Below are positions 59,902-64,000 of a stretch of 64,000 bases of DNA, one piece after another; the stretch's first letter is position 1, and the number at the start of each line of letters is the position of its first letter. The position numbers and the translations under genes are program-made. The DNA comes from Macrophomina tecta. Lineage: Eukaryota > Ascomycota > Dothideomycetes > Botryosphaeriales > Botryosphaeriaceae. The notes below the pieces were generated by a model. It had not been told where the DNA came from, did not search any database, and saw only the letters and a list, made by a program, of their open reading frames with translations. The stretch is from contig JAKSGN010000005.1 of the NCBI GenBank assembly GCA_024180945.1, positions 1,488,001 through 1,552,000 on the forward strand. The letters run 5' to 3'.

Positions 59902-60306
59902 TCAAGTGCAGACGCATGCACAGTTCCTATCATTTTGCGCGTCAGCTACCCGGACCTCAGACTCAGAAGACTGTTCCCTGACTGACCCGTTGACAACGCA
60001 ATGAGCCTTCTTTCTCAAGTTGCGGCATGTGGTCGCACAAGTGCTGGAGGCCGCACAGTTCACAGCGCACACATCGACAAAGCTGCATCAACAAAGGCTT
60101 TGTCAGCACCAAAGTTAGGTCAAAGGCTGGCGAAAAGTCGGGCTAACGCACCCAGTATCCGTGGCTCGAACGCAGTGCTGGCCCTTTTGTGCGCATGCAC
60201 TAACAGCTCCAATCGCGCAATTCTCATTGCCGTTGGACCAGGAATAGGCCGAGGCACTGTGTGCCAGATTCAGCACAAGGAGACCTAAGATCGACTGGAG
60301 ACGCAT
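59902..60306 (-). CDS. Small secreted cysteine-rich protein (effector or antimicrobial candidate)
   Basis: Exons 60152-60306, 59987-60082 and 59902-59926 give 91 residues. A signal peptide (MRLQSILGLLVLNLAHSASA) is followed by a mature part of about 71 residues with eleven Cys, at 30, 38, 45, 57, 61, 67, 71, 80, 86, 88 and 90. The spacing C-x3-C (67, 71) with later C-x-C (86, 88) resembles the cysteine-stabilised alpha-beta pattern of defensin-like peptides; this is inference only. Introns are 69 and 60 nt; the second is a multiple of three without stops, so a 111-residue retained form is possible, but its CTGAC-to-TAG end and the tighter Cys pattern favour splicing. A TATAAAA lies 62 bases upstream. 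The stop is 149 bases from transposon copy 2. Confidence 0.72.
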
Positions 60307-60367
60307 GGTGAATATCTGCTGTAGCGCCGGAGTATAGAGAAGAGTAGAGTAACACTACCCTGAAAGC

Positions 60368-60374
60368 TTTTATA
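60368..60374 (-). promoter_or_regulatory. TATA box of the cysteine-rich protein gene
   Basis: TATAAAA on the minus strand, 62 bases upstream of the proposed ATG, a usual distance for a strongly expressed small secreted protein gene. Confidence 0.55.
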
Positions 60375-62611
60375 AGGGGGAGAACCTCGATTCATGGGCT
60401 GTAGAGATCGTATAGCGGAGATTATTGAAAAAGCCCGACCGGGTAACACCGCGCTTCAATGTAGGCAGTATAAGTATTTGAAACGTCCCAGTCTAACCAT
60501 TGCGCTTTCTGACTGAATTCATGGCCTCATGCCCGAAAGCAAAAACCGTCGGCACAGACATTTTGCCATTACATGCAACAGCACAGGCCAAGAATACACG
60601 CCAAGAAGTGATTCCGGTCGGACGACGAAGCCCTGTAACGCCATAATGGTGAATGTTCTATCGGCCCGAAGCGAGAGGTTTTATTACTGTCATTGCGGCT
60701 AAGTTGTCGGGATCTGGAGGGCTGCGGGAGCAACATGGAATCTTTCCTCACTCTATGCTCTATCGTACCATGTATCCGCGTATGCAAACAAGATTTGCTC
60801 ACGGCATTGAGCCATCGTTGCGACGCAGGAAGACCGTATACTCCCCTAGAGGTCCTTGGTGAAACTGCAAACTATTTAACGAGGGCCAAGAGGCGCTGCG
60901 CAACATTCGGACCTTCTCGTTCGGGCTATCTCCCGCTACACACATGTTCGTCTTCAAATAATAAGAGCAAGCATCTAGCCACTTGCCCGTGTAATGCTGT
61001 AAAACTGGATAAGTACCAAAGTGATCCGCTGACAAAGGATTTTCATGTCACAAAATTCATGTTCTTCTGAGATCATCATATGTTCTCAGATCTATCGAAG
61101 GACGCCCGGATTCTCGAGTCATAGGAATTTGGGGCGTGATTTTCATGAGTATCTGCTTAACAAAACATGTCCAGGAGATGGAGATTGCCGAACTCATGAT
61201 ATGCGTTCGTTACTTAGCCGTCTGGCGTCGTGCTATCCGGGAGCTATTATTTGATGAAAGACTATGTTTTCTGAGCAGAGCTCGAAAGCTACCACTTACT
61301 GCCCACTCACATCCACTGCTCCGGTGAGTTCAATCCGGTGGGGAAAGGATGCCTACTTGACCTCCAGATGACCTCCGCGCAGAATTGTCAGGTCTTCGGA
61401 GCCGATATTTCCACCTTTGAGCTTCGAAACCCTCTGTTGTTGATATATTGCTTGATACCATCGTCCAGCCGACAGATTATAGTATATGAGGGCCGGTTTT
61501 CGATCATTGCGTCCTCCACGCTGAACTCTGCTTATCCTGTGGACTGAACCGATAATCGACATTGGCAGCGCCGGAACAGATGGCGATGCAGATCGTTGTT
61601 ATTCTCTGCTTGTGCCAGTGCCTGAAGTTTTCCATCCAAGAAGTCTGCCAAAGGCTGGCATCTTGGGGTTGATTCCGGGGCCGAGCTCTTGACCAGGGCG
61701 TTGCGAATCCATGTGCTCACGTATTTGCTGCCCTTGAGAGTCAGCGCAGATGGAAGATCTCCAAAACACCGTCATCAGGGATCCATCCAAAGTTGCAAAC
61801 TTTGACAATATCGGTCCTGCAGGCCATCAGCTCGTCCGGCTTTTGCCGTAGGACAAAGCGAGTGGAGAGCACTGGACATAGTTGAATAGTGTCTGCGCGT
61901 GATTACCCCGTCTTAGACGGCAGAACCTTCAATTGGAAATGATTCTAATTTATAGTTGCAGAAGTGGAGTTCAGAGAAATAATGGGCGTTACCGGATTCC
62001 TCCACGTCGGAGTGCACATTTTCGCTTCGCTTGCGGCAAAGCTTGTGGCGGTCCGCAGCCTTGCTGACGGGGCAAGATACGTCGGTTAGTTCTGAGGTTG
62101 AAGTATCCAAAGAAGGGGACGGTGATGGTCACAGATGAGGGTAAATCCGTTAAGTGAGGAGGAAGAGAGTGTTGAAGCTGCTGTCATTGGTGATAGTAGA
62201 ATAACGGGCAGCCGCTGGTGCAGCTTAATTAATACAGCACACAGAACCGTTCGTATTCGAGCAAGATGCCATTGTGGGATTGAAATAATTAGTGAGAGAT
62301 TCAACACGTGTGGTCTAAGGAATCACATCTTGGGTTGTATGAAAAAAGGCCAGGAACAACGACTGAAATGAATGCATCTTCGGATACCAATTAGATTCTC
62401 AGACTGCTCACCTGTGAATAGGCTTTGGTCAACACACATATCCTTGTCCAACCCATCTCCATTTACTCAAACTACCTTCCAGAAATATGGCCAGCAATGC
62501 CCCTCAGTCAGCAAACTTCATCTGCATCACCAACACGATCCATCACTTGCAGAGCAAGCGACTTACTGAACGATGCCCAACATCCCGTTCCACTCCTGTC
62601 CACTCACCACT
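60375..62611. other. Intergenic, possible gene debris
   Basis: The interval lies between the cysteine-rich protein and the second P450. Minus-strand ORFs of 60-70 codons at 61353-61562, 61532-61720, 61599-61808 and 61913-62110 follow one another in changing frames with protein-like composition. The last has a basic Cys-containing patch (KAADRHKLCRKRSENVH) vaguely like a damaged Zn2Cys6 cluster, but too few Cys remain to support this. No intact gene is seen. Confidence 0.3.
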
Positions 62612-64000
62612 TCATTCGACCCTCTTCCTCAACACGACCTCCAACCGCGGGTTCGTCACCGTAAACGTGTCTCTCCACCCGCGCTCAAACCGGTCCGCCT
62701 CGGCCTCCGCCCGCGCGACCTCGACATCGAACCTCGTCACCACGGCCGCCACGACCGCGCGCATCTCCGCATACGCGACCGCCTTCCCCGCACACGCATA
62801 CGCGCCGCGCGAGAAGGGCGCGAACGGCGCCCTCTCGTCGGTGACGTCGATGCCCAACTCGGCGAACCGCTCCGGGCGAAACGCGTCCGCGTCGGGGCCC
62901 CAGAAGCGCGGGTCGCGGTGCAGCGCCCACGTCGGGACGGCGACGAGCGTGTGGGCCGGGATGAAGACGCCGCCCGGGCTGCCTCTGCTTTCGTTGCCGT
63001 GGGCGGGGACGGTGATGCCACTCGCCGGCGTCTCGCGCACCAGGGCGCCGCAGACGGGCGGCCGGAGGCGGAGGGCTTCGTTGAGGACGGCGTCGAGGTA
63101 GCGGCACGACGCGAGGGAGCGGGCGGAGGTGTCGGGCAGGGCGGCGAGCGCGGCGCGGAGAGTGGAGAGGGCGGAGGGCGAGCGGGAGAGGTGGTAGAGA
63201 GCGGTGGTGATGGCGGAAGAGGTGGTGTCGGAGCCGGCGATGATGAGGAGGACGGAGTCGCTGAGGAGGGAGGCGTGCGTTTGTCGTTTTGTGGGGCTGC
63301 TGGAGGAGGAGGACGAGGACGAAGACGAGGCGTTGTGGATGAAGCTGTGGACTAGCCAGCTGGCCATGTCGGTGTGGTGGGAGGTGGATGAGTTGAACTT
63401 CTGATAATGCAGGGGTTAGCGGGGTGGGAGGGCTGGCTGTGCAGGTGGGCGGGTGAACGGACTTGTTGTTTTTGCTTCATGGTATGGTGGCACCATTGGT
63501 GGAAGGCGGCTAAGGGGTTGGACAGGTTCATTTGGATTATCATCTTGATGAGCCAGGGCACCGGACCCAGGATGCCGAATAATTTGATCATTTCGTGCAG
63601 GGTTTCAACGGAGGTAGTCTGGCCGTCTATTTCAACAATGCTTTGTCCACGTTTGACCATGCCGAAGTCTTGATTGTAAGCAACGCGGCCCATGGCGTCA
63701 AATGTGAAGTAGCTGATCCAGTCCGTAAGGTTGATTGGTGTGCCAGAACGCTCATCGAAAGCTTTGATCAAGTTGTCGACCACTTCTTGAATGCGCGGCT
63801 CGTAATCAGCGAGAGCTGCGGGAATGTCAGAACATGCGTTGATAATAGTTTTGCCGGCATCTTACCTTTGCTGCTGAACCCCCTGTCGAGGATCCGTCGG
63901 CGAAAGGAGTGAAGAGAAGGATCGCGGAGGAGAAAGACAGACTTGTCTTCCTCTTTCATCATGATATCATGGTCATACCAGGGTCCTTTTGTGCATTGAG
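62612..64000 (-). CDS. Cytochrome P450 monooxygenase (second copy), 5' part beyond window
   Basis: Exons 63866-64000 (open at the right edge), 63463-63815 and 62612-63400; introns are 49 and 62 nt. The visible part starts in the WYDHDIMMKEEDKSVFLLRD region and continues HSFRRRILDRGFSSKALADY. The I helix is SVLLIIAGSDTTSSAITTAL, ExxR is NEALRLRPPVCG, and the heme loop is FAPFSRGAYACAGKAVAYAE. An eleven-Ser run lies just before the I helix. The N-terminal anchor and first roughly 100 residues are outside. It is not a close relative of the first P450 in this window, by motif wording. The substrate is unknown; the third exon is much more GC-rich than the surrounding DNA. Confidence 0.9.

Noticed and set aside
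61913..62110. A Zn2Cys6 transcription factor start
   Set aside because: Only one or two of the six required Cys are present in the basic patch, so it cannot be called a zinc cluster.

Overview
The window looks like nuclear DNA of a filamentous ascomycete (Pezizomycotina). The evidence is short introns of about 45-90 nt with GTAAGT/GTGAGT donors and CTGAC/CTAAC branch points, GC-rich third codon positions, and typical fungal families: a velvet regulator, a Uds1 septation protein, a GH76 Dfg5/Dcw1 enzyme, a siderophore transporter and a Zn2Cys6 regulator. I cannot fix class or species. Exon structures were built by hand from reading-frame continuity, splice signals and family conservation.

Region 1 (1-29.1 kb) is mostly housekeeping: the 3' end of an unidentified gene, an omega-like glutathione S-transferase, phosphopantothenate-cysteine ligase (CoA synthesis), a Zn2Cys6 transcription factor, a GPI-type GH76 cell-wall enzyme, a Uds1 coiled-coil protein, an arylamine N-acetyltransferase, a small complex I subunit whose gene needs a 4-nt microexon, a PHD+MYST histone acetyltransferase (Sas3/Mst2 type) and a VosA-like velvet regulator. 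Two long stretches (22.1-27.0 and 29.1-33.1 kb) show no convincing gene.

Region 2 (33-60 kb) is accessory: a cytochrome P450, a secreted GH43 glycosidase, an F-box/WD40 protein, a siderophore-type MFS transporter, a tachykinin-family/Fungal_trans_2-like protein, and a sugar transporter divergent from a secreted GH3 glycosidase. Two nearly identical 2725-bp hAT transposons in inverted orientation bracket 17.9 kb of it. Copy 1 (36398-39122) splits the GH43 gene near its 3' end and has a perfect 8-bp target duplication; the displaced GH43 tail is readable on its far side. Copy 2 (57028-59752) truncates the GH3 gene, but its flanks share no target duplication and the GH3 tail is missing. That edge is therefore probably a rearrangement breakpoint, and sequence to its right may come from another locus.

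Region 3 (59.75-64 kb) holds a 91-residue cysteine-rich secreted protein (effector or antimicrobial candidate) just beyond the breakpoint, a stretch of possible gene debris, and a second P450 running off the right edge. The GH43, GH3, sugar transporter and siderophore transporter suggest nutrient acquisition from plant polymers and iron scavenging.
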